A stretch of 64,000 bases of DNA from Halocaridina rubra (lineage: Eukaryota > Arthropoda > Malacostraca > Decapoda > Atyidae): assembly GCA_037179515.1 (NCBI GenBank), contig JAXCGZ010005683.1:1-64000 (forward strand), read 5' to 3'. Positions 22,387 to 44,723 of this stretch are shown here, piece by piece. A program made the translations under genes and the position numbers. Below the pieces are notes generated by a model. It ran no database searches. It was given only the letters and a program-made list of their open reading frames with translations, and was not told the origin of the DNA. The stretch's first letter is position 1. The number at the start of each line of letters is the position of its first letter.

Positions 22387-23670
22387 CTAGAAAGTGAGTT
22401 CAAGGAATTTCTTGTTGCTTGCATAAATACTGGGTCAGAGAGCATTATAATAACTGTTGTATACAACCCACCAAGGAACCAAAATAGGCTTGAAGTTTAT
22501 GAGGAAAGTCATATAGGTACTATTGAAGTCATAAACTCAGTTGTTAACATGGCACGTGAAAAAAAATGTAGGATTTTGATAATGGGAGACTTTAATCATA
22601 AAGAGATAGATTGGATAAATCTTGACTCACACAGTGGTGAGGACTCATTCGGGGCAAGATTCCTAGATTGCGTACAAGGGAATTTCCTACACCAACATGT
22701 AATGGAACCAACAAGGGCCAGGGGTGGGGATGAGCCATCACTACTTAATCTAGTGTTCACAGATAATGTGTTGGATATTGAAAATATTGAGTATGAACCA
22801 CCAATTGGAAAGAGTGACCACTGTGTGTTGTTGATGGAGTATATCATTGAAGATATTCTTCCTGAGAGTAGAGGCACTGAAGACATGAGGAGGAACTATC
22901 CGAAAGGAGATTACATCAAAATGAATGAGCTTTTTGCAGTTATTGACTGGAGAACCTTATTTTACAACAAATCTGTACAAGAAATGTATGACATCTTTTG
23001 TGAGAAATATGGGAAGATAATAGATTGCTGCATACCTGTCACCAAAGTAGGTGTAAATCATGCCAGAGAGAAATGGTTCGATAATGGGTGTAAAAGAGCT
23101 AAGGAGTGGAGAGACAAATGCTGGAAAAGGTATAGGAGGAGAAAAAACATAAATGCCTGGCAAACCTACAAAAGAGCAAGAAATGACTACCTAAGTAAAA
23201 GGAGAGAGGCAGAGAGAGACTATGAGAGGGACATCACCAGGAAGGCTAAAGAAAATCCCAAGCTTTTCCACAGCTTCATCAGAGGAAAACTGAAGGTAAA
23301 AGAACAGGTTTTAAGGCTAAAGAGAGCGGATGGAAGCATCACTGAGACGGATGAAGAGATCTGCAAAGAATTGAACAAGGAGTTTTAGTCAGTATTTACA
23401 GTAGAAAATACCCCACCCCCTCAGATTGCAGTGATAGAAGCTCAAGGGCCGGTATTAGAGAACATCAACCTTACAGCCACAGAGGTATGCAAAGCGCTGA
23501 TGGATTTAGATGTTCATAAAGCTACAGGTCCTGATGACATATCCCCTCATGTGCTTAAAAAATGCGCAAACTCAATATCAGTGGCACTAAGTATCATATA
23601 TAAGGAGTCACTGGAGTCGAGGGAGATTCCAAGATGCTGGAAACAAGCAAATGTGATACCTATCTTCAAA
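22387..23670 (+). pseudogene. Family A ORF2 segment: EN to RT fingers
   Basis: Enters the element at LESEFKEFLVACINTGSES immediately after a CACATACACACACACT tract. Carries RILIMGDFNHKEIDW, GKSDHCVLLMEYI, the Arg-rich EN-RT linker, TAG at 23386-23388 (GAGTTTTAG where the sister copy has GAGTTTCAG), GPDDISPHVLKKC and CWKQANVIPIFKN. It then switches without a gap into the I-like element. Apart from the TAG the frame is open and closely matches the copies at 5290 and 58740, so it is a young copy. Confidence 0.85.
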
Positions 23671-24393
23671 AATATAAGGCCAAGGAAGAAACAGTTACCA
23701 AGTGCCCAAACTGCCGGGGACGCCATCACGCATGGAGCAGCTGCTGTCTAGAGAGGCTGAGGAGGATTCCTCAGAGATTTCTTTCCTCTGCTCCTGCCAT
23801 CAACCGCACCACCTCTAACTTCATTCCTGCTCCTCCCCCCACCTCTAGTCCCTGGTGAAGGCCCCTTCTTGCCCCACCCATAACCCATCACACAACACTA
23901 ACCCAGCCCCTGACACACAGATTACACCTCCTACAGTTCCCACTCCTACACCAACTCCAACCAGCCCATCACACAACAATCACACTCCCACCATCCCTCC
24001 CCACAACACTTCACCAATATCTCCACCCCATGCAACACTCAGACATGCAACACAGACACATGCAACATGCAGACTACACACATACCCCCTCACAACAAAG
24101 GTCCCGAGACCCCAGACTTAATTCCCACAAACCCCACTCCTCAACAGCCTCTCCAAACACCCTCCTTTGCCTCCTCATCCCAATCACAAACCCTCTTCAC
24201 TGTTGATGAGCTCACCAGCCTCATTACTCAAGCCATTCAAGCAGCCATTCGACTCTTCGCCACCGACGCTTCTCCCAGAGACACTTTCAATCAAGTCACT
24301 GAAGTAACTCACTCCATTGTTGTCCATGCCCTCATCTCCAGGAACCACCGCCAGCCTCAACAGACTGCCACTTTTTTCACCTCCACCTTTTAA
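23671..24393 (+). pseudogene. I-like ORF1, C-terminal part
   Basis: Starts in the junction ORF (KYKAKEETVTKCPNCRGRHH, continuing AWSSCC): a CX2CX4HX4C zinc knuckle. A long Pro/Thr-rich linker follows (PTVPTPTPTPTSPSHNNHTP), then LFTVDELTSLITQAIQAAIR and a stop 7 bases before ORF2. It binds nucleic acid in related elements. The reading frame shifts between knuckle, linker and tail. Confidence 0.65.
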
Positions 24394-24402
24394 ATCTTCA
24401 TG

Positions 24403-27400
24403 ATGCCTAATCTCGGGATCCTTTACTGGAATGCTCAGGGTCTAAGACATAAAATACAACACCTGGAAGGCATTACCAAGGTCGACAATATCGATGTCAT
24501 TCTGGTTCAAGAAACCCTGTGTACGGATTAAAACATTCCTAAAATCTCCAGATACCAGGGATTCTACAAGCACTGGACTCTGGGAGAGAACAGAGACAGC
24601 GCTACCTTTATCAAGAAAAACTTGCTGGCCATAGAAATCACCCAACCAGTCTATTGCGGTGAAGATGTCCACGTCCTTGCTGTCAACATCAAACTTCAGG
24701 GCAGCTGCATTGATCTGTACAACATTTATAGACAGCGCGATGGTGGCCTAGATCTGTCTCCCCTCTTCAGTTTAGCCAGCCATCATGATTTGGTAATAGG
24801 AGGCGAGTTTAATGTGCATCATCCAAGACTCAGGTATGAGCACCCATGTGCTGCAGGAAGACACATCATGAGCCTGCTGGATGACCAAGAAGACGTCACC
24901 CTGCTCAACAACCATGAGCTAACTCATGACAGAGGTGGAATACTGGACCTCACCTTCATCTCCAACTCCCTTTAACAAGACACCACTTGGAGAGTTCACA
25001 CCCTGGTCACAAGTGACCACTACAGGATCCACCTTACATTGCTGATTCCTGAAATTTTCCAAATCCCTGCTCCTCCCCCTCAATGGAATCTCAAGACGGC
25101 CGACTGGGGCCGATTCCAAGAGCACCTCAGCAATTGGTATTCAGCCTACACACCACCTGGAGATATTGGCCAAGCTGATGCTGAGCTAGTCAATGCCCTT
25201 CAAGCTGCAGCAAACTTTTCTATTTCCCTCTGCAAACCATGACACAGTACTCATCGTGACAGGTGGTACTACTGTGACGCAGCCAAAGAACTTAATTACC
25301 GGCTCAACGTCATCCAAAATATGCACAGAAAACGTTGCACTGAAGACTCCTACCGCACTCTCAAAATAGTCAAAGAATATGTTCATGAAGAGACACGCAA
25401 AATTAAGAGGAAAAAATGGCTTTAGTTGTGTTCCACCCTAGATGCTCACACCTCTGTGAGCCAGATGTGGAGGACCATTAACTCCTTTGCTAAGGGGGGA
25501 CCTCCCAAAACCATCTCCCACAGGGTCCCCGGCAGGGCAGCTGAAGAACTCTCCGCCAAATTCGGGGAGAGGGAAAGCTCCAATCAGCTCCACATTGCTA
25601 CCAGAACAACCCTTCAGGGACTCACCTCTGCAAGATGGGAGGAAATAGAAGAAGCCATCAACACTGAAGACCAAACAGATGCCCCCTTCACTCTGACTGA
25701 ACTACAGAAAGCAAGCAAAAGCTCCAAGAACACAACCCCAATTCACTGATAAAATCACTTACATGATGACTAAGAATATGGGGCCCCAAGGGGAGCTTGC
25801 TCTACTCTCTCTGATCAAAACGACATACACATGAAGAATCAGACCAACCTCGTGGAACAGGGCAGACATTCAGCCTATCCTAAAGCCACAAGATCCTGAC
25901 AACCCATGCCCCATCTCCCTCTTAAGCTGCCTGAGCAAGACTTCAGAAAAGATGGTGCTCAACAGAGTTCGTTGGAAGTGCTCATCCTTCCACAAAAAAC
26001 ATGTCTGCCTACCAGCCAGGCTTAGGCACCTCAGAATGCATAGCCTCCATGCTATTATACATCAATAATCTCCATGGATTCTTCGTTTTTCTAGACCTAG
26101 AGAAGGCCTTTGAACCTGCCAATGTGCCGGCAATGCTCTCTGCTCTTGTCGCGAAGCAGATTAAAAGGAAATGGGACCCCCAAAGGTAGAATTCTCAACC
26201 CCTTCCTCTAAACTGTCTTATGGAAAAAATAATGGACATTACATTACCACACTGAGCCAAAATCTTCAATTATGAAGATGACTTTGTCCTTGTCACAATA
26301 GGCAACAGGAGCTCCAACAACACCCAGCACTGCCTCACCATGATTCACCAAGCCTCCATCTCCTTCGGACTAAAAATCAATGCCTGCAAAACTAAGGCGA
26401 TCCCTATCCATCAATGGAGACCAGACACTAGACTGGTTATAAGCAACGAGCCCATGGACTGGCTTACCAAGCACCCATACCTGGGTGTATGCATCGATGG
26501 CTGACTAACTTTTGGATCCGAGCTTCAACACTTGCATGACAAATCCAAACTGTGCGAAACTGTCTGCCATACGAAGCCTTGTAGACTATGCTTGTCCTAC
26601 CCTCTGTCTACTGAAAGATTGACAATGGGACAGGATAGAGGTCATACAAAATAACGTCATGTGTACCATGCTAGGGGCCCTACGTGCACCAAGAGAGAAA
26701 ACATCAAGCTGGAATCCAGCCTCATGCCACTCAAACTTAGAGCTCTACAAAGACTAACCCTCTCAGTAGCCAAAATCGCCACTGCTCAATGCACCTGCCT
26801 CACTGGCGCCGACTTCTGGCTAGCCCTCAATCGCCATCCAACCACCAAACTAGAACCTGGACAGCCAAGGTATGTGCCGGCCTGCAAACATTGCCAGTCA
26901 GGGAAGACATCCTAGCCAAGATACAGGACACTCAGCTCCCTGAATACCGATGTCCTCCTCCATAGGACGACCAGCCGCTCGACATAAAGATGAGAGCTGC
27001 CGGACAACCCCAAAAGCTCAGTCTACCCGCTTGTCCTTAAAAACACATATAAGGACAAAATTCAGAGCTGGTGCAGGCCAAACTCTCAAATCTTCTACAC
27101 TGATGGCTCAGTCATTCAAGAATCTGGAGCCTCAGCTGGCCCCTTCACCACCATAAACCACCTACAATCCTGGAGGCTGTCAAACTCCTGCCCCTTTGCC
27201 CCAAACTGAGCTGGTTGCCATAACCAATGCCCTCAGTTTCTACTCCCAACAAGGAACTAACCATGCCCTTATTCTCTCCGACTCCAAAGGCACCTTACAG
27301 GCCATCAAGAAGCCACTCCTCAAAGACAACGTACGAATCATCAACAGTCAGCTTTGGAAAAGCCGTCAATCTTGCCTGGATTCCCAGCCACGTCAGCATC

Positions 27401-27860
27401 AAAGGATATGAAAATGCCAATCAAGCTGCCAAACAAGCCTCTTTCCGAGCAGAAATCCAAATATCTCTGCCTCCTGGGATTCACCAGATCAGAACCAAAG
27501 CTTCCAAGTCACTCTTTAACCTCTTGCTAATTAGACACAACTTATGCACTGACACCGGCTCTTTCTCTACCTGGTGATACAAAGCCACCACCAATCTCCA
27601 GCGATTCGCCCTGCCCAAGAACCTCCAAAGAAGCATGGCAGTCAACGTGTACTGTCTGAGACTTGGTTACAAGTGCACATGGTGAATAGTTGAAGATCTT
27701 GTCAGGGAGTGCACCTTCTTCCAGGAAGCCTTGCCACACCCACTGATCCACAACATCCTCATATATGAAGTGTTTTCTGCAATTCGACAGAAAGACTGGT
27801 TTTCTGGTAACATCCAGCATGGATCCCAATGCCCTTCATGTTGCTAGCTCTATAATCAGA
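24403..27860 (+). pseudogene. I-like ORF2: EN, RT remnant, RNase H
   Basis: Two ATGs in phase at 24400 and 24403 (MMPNLGILYWNAQGLRHKIQ). EN: VILVQETLCTD, VIGGEFNVHHPRL (usual GDFN is GEFN) and TSDHYRIHL. The same frame runs to 25749 with stops near 24530, 24973, 25240 and 25423. RT is only partly legible: ADIQPILKPQDPDNPCPISL near 25865 and LSKTSEKMVLNRV; FFVFLDLEKAFEPANV near 26080 is motif A, and motif C is not recognisable. RNase H after 27090: FYTDGSVIQESGASAG, TELVAITNALSFYSQQGT, ALILSDSKGTLQAI and AWIPSHVSIKGYENANQAAK, spread over three frames. Long dead. Confidence 0.75.
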
Positions 27861-28442
27861 ATAACAACAACTAACTTCATGGACAGCCTACTGAACACCA
27901 TCAGTGAGTATCCTCCGCCTAGATAACTGGGCAACAACTCATGTTCATCATTAAAACATGAGCTCAAGAGGTTGAGAACCAATTCCTCAACCTCTCCAGC
28001 GTGAGCCCAACACACGCTGGTGTGGTTCCAATTAAGCAGCCTTGTCCTTGCTGGTCATCAGTAAGACCCCTCCTGTGTATTATTTTTTTTCTTTTCCGCA
28101 TTTTGTTCATCTATTTATTTTTCATTTCTATATATTCATAGATTTGTTTTTGTCTGACTTCCCTTACCCTTTCTTCCTGGTGGCCCTCTAGGGGTTAAAA
28201 GCGTGCACACAGTGCCATCACTTCTGCCATTTTCACCCCTATCCTATCTCAAGTTTCCTCTTCCTCTCAACATGGCATCTAAAAAAAATATTTTTATTTC
28301 CTTTCAAAACTAATAACCTTGAGCAGAGCACCTATGTTCACTCTTATCTTTACAATAATCCCACCTGCAAGCCAGAAGGAAAGGTCCGGCCACCCACATG
28401 GGTGGATATCAACACACACACGGTAATTACACACACACACAC

Positions 28443-29402
<960 letters not shown>

Positions 29403-29577
29403 TACAGTGCTCCCTGAAACGTGAAAATTCGCGAAGTAGGAGCACCATATTTATTACAGGTATTTTACATTTATTTTTACCTTTACTGTATAAACCCTCC
29501 CTGTACTATTAACAACTCACTCTTTACTTTATTAATAACAGCGCACAAGCGTAAATTTATATGAATGAGATATTAAG

Positions 29578-30935
29578 GAGACTGAAAAAAAGCATTAAGA
29601 ACAAACAGCAAACAAACTTTCGATATAATATCGTCAGGGAAATAGCGTGTAGAAAAGATATATATTTTATTTAAGTTTCCCATGTACAGCACGATAAACG
29701 TTTTCGTTGTAGCAAATTGTATATGTTTTCTTTTTCTCTTAGCTGACTTTGTTTACACTAAGATTTCGTGCAGCATGGTCAATAGATAGAATAATGCTTA
29801 GAACCAAGGAATATTAATAATACTATAATCCTGAAAATTAGATAAACCCCAAATAGGGTGAGTAAATAAATATTTTATGAGTAAGAAATTGTGTCTGAAT
29901 AGTGATAAGCATCTGCTGATACGGAAGAAGCAAAAAGTTTTGGCTAGGGGTTCGTTCTTCCGCATCCTCCTCCTCTTTTGCTGCTTAATGCAATCAAATA
30001 TTATGAAGAGAATTGAAGAAAAAAAACATTACGAACAAACAGCAAACAAACTTGCAATATAATATCATCAGGGAAATAGCATGCGAGGGTGTATCAGCTG
30101 ATATGGAAACGCCAAAACCTTTGCAGATAGAGGTTCGTTCTCCCGCATCCTCCTTTTATACCTCTTAATGCAATCAAATATTATGAAGAGAACTGAAAAA
30201 AATAATTAAGAGCAAACAGCAAACAAACTTTTGATATAATATCATCACGGAATTAGTGTGCAAGGTTGTATCAGCTGATACGGAAGTGCCAAAATGTTTG
30301 CAGATAGAGGTTTGTTCTCCCACATCCTCCGCCTCTTCTACTGCTTAATGCGATCGAATACTATGAAGAGAATTGAAAAAAGCTTTCAGAACAAACAGCA
30401 AGCAAACTTTCGACATAATATCATCAGGGAAATAGCGTGTAGAGAATATATATATTTCATTTAAGTTTCCCATGTACTGTATGATATACGTTTTCTTTGT
30501 AACAAATTGTATAGTTTTCTTTTTCTCTCAGCTGACTTTGTTTACATAAGGATTTCGTGCAGCACGGTTATGTAAAGAAGATAGAATAATGTTTAGAACC
30601 AAGAAATATTAATAATAATGTAATCTAGAAAATTAGATAAACCCCGAATAGGGTGATTAAATAAATATTTCATGAGTAGGATATTGTGTCTAAATTGTGA
30701 TAAGCATCAGCTGATAAGGAAGCAGCATAACATTTTGGTGAGAGGTTTGTTCTCCCGCATCCTCCTCCTCTTCTACGGCTTAATGCGATCGAATATTTAT
30801 TATGAAGAGAATTAAAAAAAAGCATCCAGAACAAACAGCAAGCACACTGTCAATATGATATTGTCAGGGAAATAGCGTGCGAGGGTGCATCAGCTGATAC
30901 GGAGGCAGCAAAACGTTTGCATCCACATGCTCAAA
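29578..30935. repeat. Tandem repeats in two sizes, ~180 and ~430-440 bp
   Basis: Five units start with GAGA(A)(C/T)TGAAAAAA at 29578, 30008, 30188, 30368 and 30807. All contain ACAAACAGCAA(A/G)CAAAC, ATATCATCAGGGAAATAGCG and GATACGGAAG-type phrases. Units 2, 3 and 5 are short. Units 1 and 4 carry an extra ~250-bp block (TTTAAGTTTCCCATGTAC to AAATTGTGTCTG). Order long-short-short-long-short, i.e. a higher-order unit of roughly 790 bp. Confidence 0.85.
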
Positions 30936-30984
30936 AATAGCATATACCCAGAAAATCTGTGATATAAAATAAACAACATGTATC

Positions 30985-31197
30985 CAGTGGTAGGTTGGCT
31001 CATGGCACCAGCTACCCTGAATATTCTTGGATATTCATTACACATCTTTTATAGTCCCTTCAAATATGACAGGTCATTACACTCCCCATCTCTGCTTCTC
31101 TTTACTTTATGTATTCTTCATGCCAAGGCCCAATAGAGGCTGTTTTATTTTATTATCTTTTGGCCCGTCTTGATGTCACAATCATATTTTCTATTTT
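30985..31197 (+). mobile_element. Family B-related 3' end inserted in the pogo-like element
   Basis: Matches the 3' end at 19960-20158: GGATATTCATTACACATC, GACAGGTCATTACACTCCCC, GCCAAGGCCCAATAGAGGCT and GATGTCACAATCATA. The pogo-like sequence resumes after it with TTTTTGCTCGCTGG. Confidence 0.65.
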
Positions 31198-31268
31198 TTA
31201 TTTTTTGCTCGCTGGAAAAATCCGCGATGCACTGAATTCATGGTAGGTGAATCGTGATATATCGAGGG

Positions 31269-31392
<124 letters not shown>

Positions 31393-31419
31393 GTACAAAC
31401 TGTTAGCATACAGCACTTA

Positions 31420-31574
31420 ATAGTAAGGAAGCCCATCAGTGAAACAAAACTTAAAAAACAATGCTATATTTCGGATCCTAACTGGATCCCTTCTCAAGCA
31501 CAAGAAGGGATCCAGTTAGGATCCGAAATATAGCATTGTTTTATAAGTTTTATTTCATTGATGGGCTTCCTTAC

Positions 31575-31577
<3 letters not shown>
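31420..31577. repeat. 158-bp near-perfect palindrome
   Basis: Two 75-base arms (31420-31494, 31503-31577) with 3 mismatches around an 8-base centre CAAGCACA. Each arm itself contains a hairpin GGATCC-AGTTA-GGATCC followed by GAAA, and ends at GGGCTTCCTTACTAT. The left arm lies ~30 bases from one AT tract and the right arm runs straight into another. No ORF. Confidence 0.95.

Positions 31578-31667
<90 letters not shown>
31575..31667. repeat. (AT)n microsatellite, ~93 bp
   Basis: AT tract with one register slip (TATTATA) near 31599. It begins in the end of the palindrome and runs into a family A tail. Confidence 0.95.
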
Positions 31668-31670
<3 letters not shown>

Positions 31671-31672
<2 letters not shown>

Positions 31673-32139
31673 GTAATTACCTAATTGTGCTTAAGGAAAT
31701 TAGCCCCATGCTCGTATGTATGTGCTTTTTCAAGTGTGGATTCCAAAAGGAGACAGCATATGCAGGCCTCGGCCTCACATAGCTATATTTCTAAACATTT
31801 CCTATTCTATGTGCATGAAAGCTACCCTTACATTTGCTAAGAAAGCATCTGTTGCCTTTCTATGCAATTTATGTGCATTTCCGGAGACAAATCTGCCAGA
31901 ATGTTTGCCCTAGATCTTTCTCATTCTCCGTCTCTTGAAATTCTGCTCCTGCTACTGAGAATTCAATATGGGGCATTCTTGCTCTTGCACCCATTTTCAT
32001 TACTTATCATTTTGAAGTAATGAATTCATTACCACTTTTCTGACCACTCATGCAGACTATTTAGGTCTTCAAAAAGTTCTCTACCATTGTTCTCATAACT
32101 TACTTTCTTCACAGTATTTGCACCATCAGCAAGCATATT
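31671..32139 (-). mobile_element. Family A 3' part of the array-bearing copy
   Basis: Minus strand: tail repeat (GTAATTACCTAATTGTG on plus), a deletion within the C-terminal region, then blocks for YVRPKLEYA, HMDKE, SPEIHIN, HEWSEKW and the KKVS segment, reaching the palm motif (GCACCATCAGCAAGCAT) at 32120-32136. The L element is inserted there. Continues at 35154. Confidence 0.75.
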
Positions 32140-35100
32140 TATATTTCGCAATGACCATGTCCGAGGGGGTTAGGTCTGTATTTATGTTAGAAATTATCAT
32201 GTGCATCAGAAATAACCACAGGTCTAGAAAAAACTAATGAGCTCGAAGATTTATGGATCACTGTGCAGTATCAGAAACTTCCATCTTTCATTGTAGGGTG
32301 TGTTTACCATCACCCTAAAGCACCTTCCAGTTCATTCAGTCATCTGCTAGAAACATTCAGAAATATTTGTGTGCGCCATAAACCCGCATACATGCTTGGT
32401 TACTTTAATGATGACTTGCTCTCAGCAGATAACAAAATGAAAAGGGTGATCAACACTGTGAAATTAACACAAAGAGTGACAAAACTGACCTGCATAACTC
32501 CTAATTCTAGGACTCTAATAGATCTGATAATAACAAATACAGTGGAAAGTATACCCTATTGGGACGTAGTTCCCTGCCCAATTCCAGATCACGAGCTCAA
32601 CATTGCTATGCTAAGCATAAACAAGCCCAAAAGGAAGCCTTTCTTCAAGACATTCCTGTGTCTGCAAAATTACTCCCCTGATATCTTTTGTGAAGCATTA
32701 ATCAGCAACACAAATGTCCTTTAAAGAATTATAAACACAGATAACGTCGATTTGCAGGTTGAGTTTCTAACAAAAGTCTTCCGTGAATGCTTAGGTAGTT
32801 ATGCACCCATTGTAACAAGAAAAATAACCCGCCCCTCAGCTCCCTGGATAACTAATGACATCAAAGAGGCAATGCAAATCAGAAATCAAATACAAAAAGA
32901 GCTAAAAATGAATAGTTATGATATGACTCTCCGAGAACGTTATAAAACTGAAAAGAAACGCGTCAGATCTCTCATCAATGTAAGTGAAAAAGACTTTTAC
33001 AAAAACAATTTAATGACTCTAGACATGACACAACAGTAACATGGAAAGTGATTAGAAGATGATACCAAATGAAAAGACTACCTCAGAAAGTTATGAAAAT
33101 ATTACGGAGCTGAAAGACAAAGCGGAAAACTTTAATAACTATTTTGCTAACGTTGGCAAAAATACATATGAGAAAACACAAGAAAACATCAACTTAGTGA
33201 ATATGAGTAATTACTTACATGTCAATTCTCCCATGGTAAACACAAGAGAGTACTTCAAGATAAATCCTATCGATTGTGCTACCCTAATTCTTACCATAAA
33301 GAGCCTAAGAAACTCTGGCTCTTATGGTCCAGATGGCATACCATTTCAATTCATCAAAGATGCTCTACCCATGATTGTAAATTATATTCTAACTATTATG
33401 AACACTTCCATTGTTATTAAAGCTTCCTAACTCTTGGAAGAAATCACATGTAATACCTCTGCATAAAAAGGGGGACAGAGAAGATGTGACAAACTATCGT
33501 CCCATTTCCCTACTACCCATTTTCTCTAAAATATTAGACAAAATTGCTGCCTGCCAAGTTATGTCATATTTAGAGTCAAATAGATTATTAGCTATTAACC
33601 AACATGGTTTCAGACCGAAACTCTCGACGGAAACTGCACTGCTCAAAGTTACGAATAGTATCTATAATAATATAGATATGAAAAATACATCTGCTTGTAT
33701 TATTAGACTTATCAAAAGCCTTCGACAATGTAAACCATGAAATTCTTTTAAGTAAATGTACTAACCTAAATATTGATCCGAGCTGGTTTAGAGAGTATCT
33801 ATCTAATTGCAAACAGTCTATATGTCTTAACAACATTATCTCTATGCCAAAAAATTTATCATTTGGTGTTCCACAGGGATCAGTACTCGGTCCTATCCTC
33901 TTCTCCATTTACGTAAATGAACTATCTTCTTTCATTTCTGACTGTCTAGTCGTACAATATGCAGATGACACTCACCTACTTCTTAGTGATGTTATTAATA
34001 ATCTCTCAGAGCTAACCTTAAGAGCAGAAAACACTCTGTTAAAAATTAAGACCTATTTTCAAGAAATTGGGCTGTTAATTAATGAAAGTAAAACAAAATG
34101 CATGTTTATGGGTTCAAGGTTCCATATAGCACAAAATACAGAAAACACAACAATTAATTTATGCGGCAATATTATTACACCTAGCAAAACAGTCAAAAAC
34201 CTAGGAATTCACTTTGATAACTACATGTTGTTGGATTCCCACATAGAGAAAGTATGCAAAAAGGTTACAGGAACATTAATGTACTTATCACATAAAAAAG
34301 ACAATTTTGAGCCTACCACTCGAATAACTGTTGATGAATCTCTAGCCCTAAGTTACATTAATTACTGCACAACTGTTTGGGGAGCTACCACTAATACTCA
34401 GATAAACAGAATACAGAAGCTTATTAATTTTGCAGCTCGAGTTGCCCTGGGAGGAATAAGAAAATATGACCACATCACACCAGCTCTCAATAAACTTGGG
34501 TGGCTGCGGGCAGAAAACAAGGTCGCTTATGCTATTTATGTTTTTGTATACAAAATTTTGGACCATCATTATCCTAGCTGGTTATTTGATTTAAAAACAG
34601 TCAGGGATATCAGGGGAACCAACACAAGACAGAGCAGTGAGCTCTTTATTCAGAGAACAAACACAGAAGCAGGATCAAAGATGATCACTATTAAAGGGTC
34701 AACACTCTGGAACAATATTCCAGAGCATCTTAAAAATGCATCCTCCCTCACAGCTTTCAAAGGCAAACTATAGTTTTCTTTTCGACAAATGATTTAATGG
34801 AATTTCCCTTAACACTAACCTCTCTATATGTAAACCGATATCGAGTTCGTTGTTCTCCAAGTTAAGAACTAATTATTCTCATTGTAAGGAAAACAAACAT
34901 GGTGATGATGCCGATAATAACGATACTGTATCGAGTGTTATTATTACTACTTTATTATTAACATTATTGTTAACATTTTTATTACAACATTTATTATATA
35001 TTATTTTCTAGGAAAGCTACCTTTAACTTAACTGTATGTATTACCCTCTTACTTATTAGTTCAATTGCATGTCTACTTATAGGTTACTTTTACTTTTAGA

Positions 35101-35153
35101 AAAATAACCATTGTACAAAAATGAAAATAAATGTTTGTTTGTTTGTTTGTTTG
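32140..35153 (+). mobile_element. L: L2/CR1-like retrotransposon with (TTTG)n tail
   Basis: About 3.0 kb, 5'-truncated in EN, ending in five GTTT repeats (35133-35153). It splits the palm-motif codons of a family A copy. TATT at 32136-32139 and 35154-35157 could be a 4-bp target duplication. A short tandem-repeat tail and little or no duplication fit the L2/CR1 group. Confidence 0.8.
32190..34773 (+). pseudogene. L ORF2 endonuclease-reverse transcriptase
   Basis: EN C-terminal half: IVGCVYHHPKAPSSSFSHLL, HKPAYMLGYFNDDLLS (GDFN altered to GYFN), TLIDLIITNTVES and IPDHELNIAML (SDH altered to PDH). RT: SGSYGPDGIPFQFIK, NYRPISLLPIFSK, HGFRPKLSTETALL, LLDLSKAFDNVNH near 33705 (motif A), [20 protein letters not shown] and VVQYADDTHLLL (YADD intact, 33953-33988). 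The last 309 codons are open, ending with GSTLWNNIPEHLKNASSLTA. Breaks: stop at 32722-32724 and frameshifts near 33045, 33415 and 33700-33840. The C-terminal LWNNIPEHLK block is the counterpart of VDNWNSLSEEV in family A. Confidence 0.85.
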
Positions 35154-35769
35154 TATTCATGAATGAATTTACAAACTCTGGTAGGTCATTTACGTATACA
35201 AGAAACAAAACTAGCCCTAAAACTGAACCCTGTAGAACACACTGCTAACCCTTCTCCATTCAGACACTGAGTGCCTTACTCTAACCCTCTGTTCCCTTCC
35301 TTCTAAGTAAGTGTTTATTCATTCAAAGACATTTCAACCTATTCTTGCAAATACATGCAGCTTTTCAATAAGTACTTTGTGTGGCACCATATCAAATGCC
35401 TTCTGGAAATCTAGGAATATGCAATCTGCCCAGCCCTCTCATTATTGCAAGATTATGCATACCTCATCATAGTATTCTTTGAAGCCATGTTGTTTCACTG
35501 AAAAAAGTTGAAGGATTCCAAGTAAAGAAAGATGTGTTTTCTTAGTAGTTTCTCCATAACTTTGCAAACGTTGCTAGTCAAAGAAACAGGTTTATAATTT
35601 GAAGGTGTATCCCTCATCTTCTTTTTGAAGATGGGGACCATGTTTCCTTTTTTCAAGCATCTTGGAATCTCAGCAGCTTCCAGCGTCTTTTCGAATATGA
35701 TGCATATTGCCACTGATATTGGTTTAGTGCATTTCTCAAGTATATAAGGGGATATATCATCAGGTACTT
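35154..35769 (-). mobile_element. Family A RT segment (second half of unit 0)
   Basis: Resumes at the codons for NSFMNM (TATTCATGAATGAATTTACA) right after L. Reads back through the VPQGS region, FLDFQKAFD and LRKHIFLYLESFNFFQ, then FKKKMRDTPSNYKPVSL and VPDDISPYILEKC near 35750, where the next unit starts. Confidence 0.75.

Positions 35770-44636
<8,867 letters not shown>

Positions 44637-44721
<85 letters not shown>
44637..44721. repeat. (AT)n microsatellite, ~85 bp
   Basis: Right-hand AT flank of the Tigger element. 44722-44920, between it and R3, shows nothing I can name. Confidence 0.95.

Positions 44722-44723
<2 letters not shown>

Larger units (their letters stand above)
23671..28330 (+). 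mobile_element. I-like non-LTR retrotransposon with RNase H, degenerate
   Basis: Zinc-knuckle ORF1 tail, EN-RT ORF2 and an RNase H domain at the C-terminal end, the combination seen in the I clade. It is truncated in ORF1. The 3' end is not sharp; an AT-rich segment with a T8 run ends somewhere near 28300. It separates two pieces of family A, but ~620 bp of A between them are missing, so it is not a clean insertion. Confidence 0.75.

Noticed and set aside
23431..23751. A novel 106-codon gene
   Set aside because: It is the read-through of family A RT into the I-like ORF1 across their junction in the wrong frame.
29578..30935. CRISPR array
   Set aside because: Units are 180-440 bp with no short direct repeat/spacer pattern, and the window is eukaryotic.
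31469..31528. Hammerhead ribozyme in the palindrome arms (and at 42402)
   Set aside because: GAAA after a stem is present, but the CUGANGA core is TTGAGAA, lacking the C and the catalytic G. Kept only as a structural motif.
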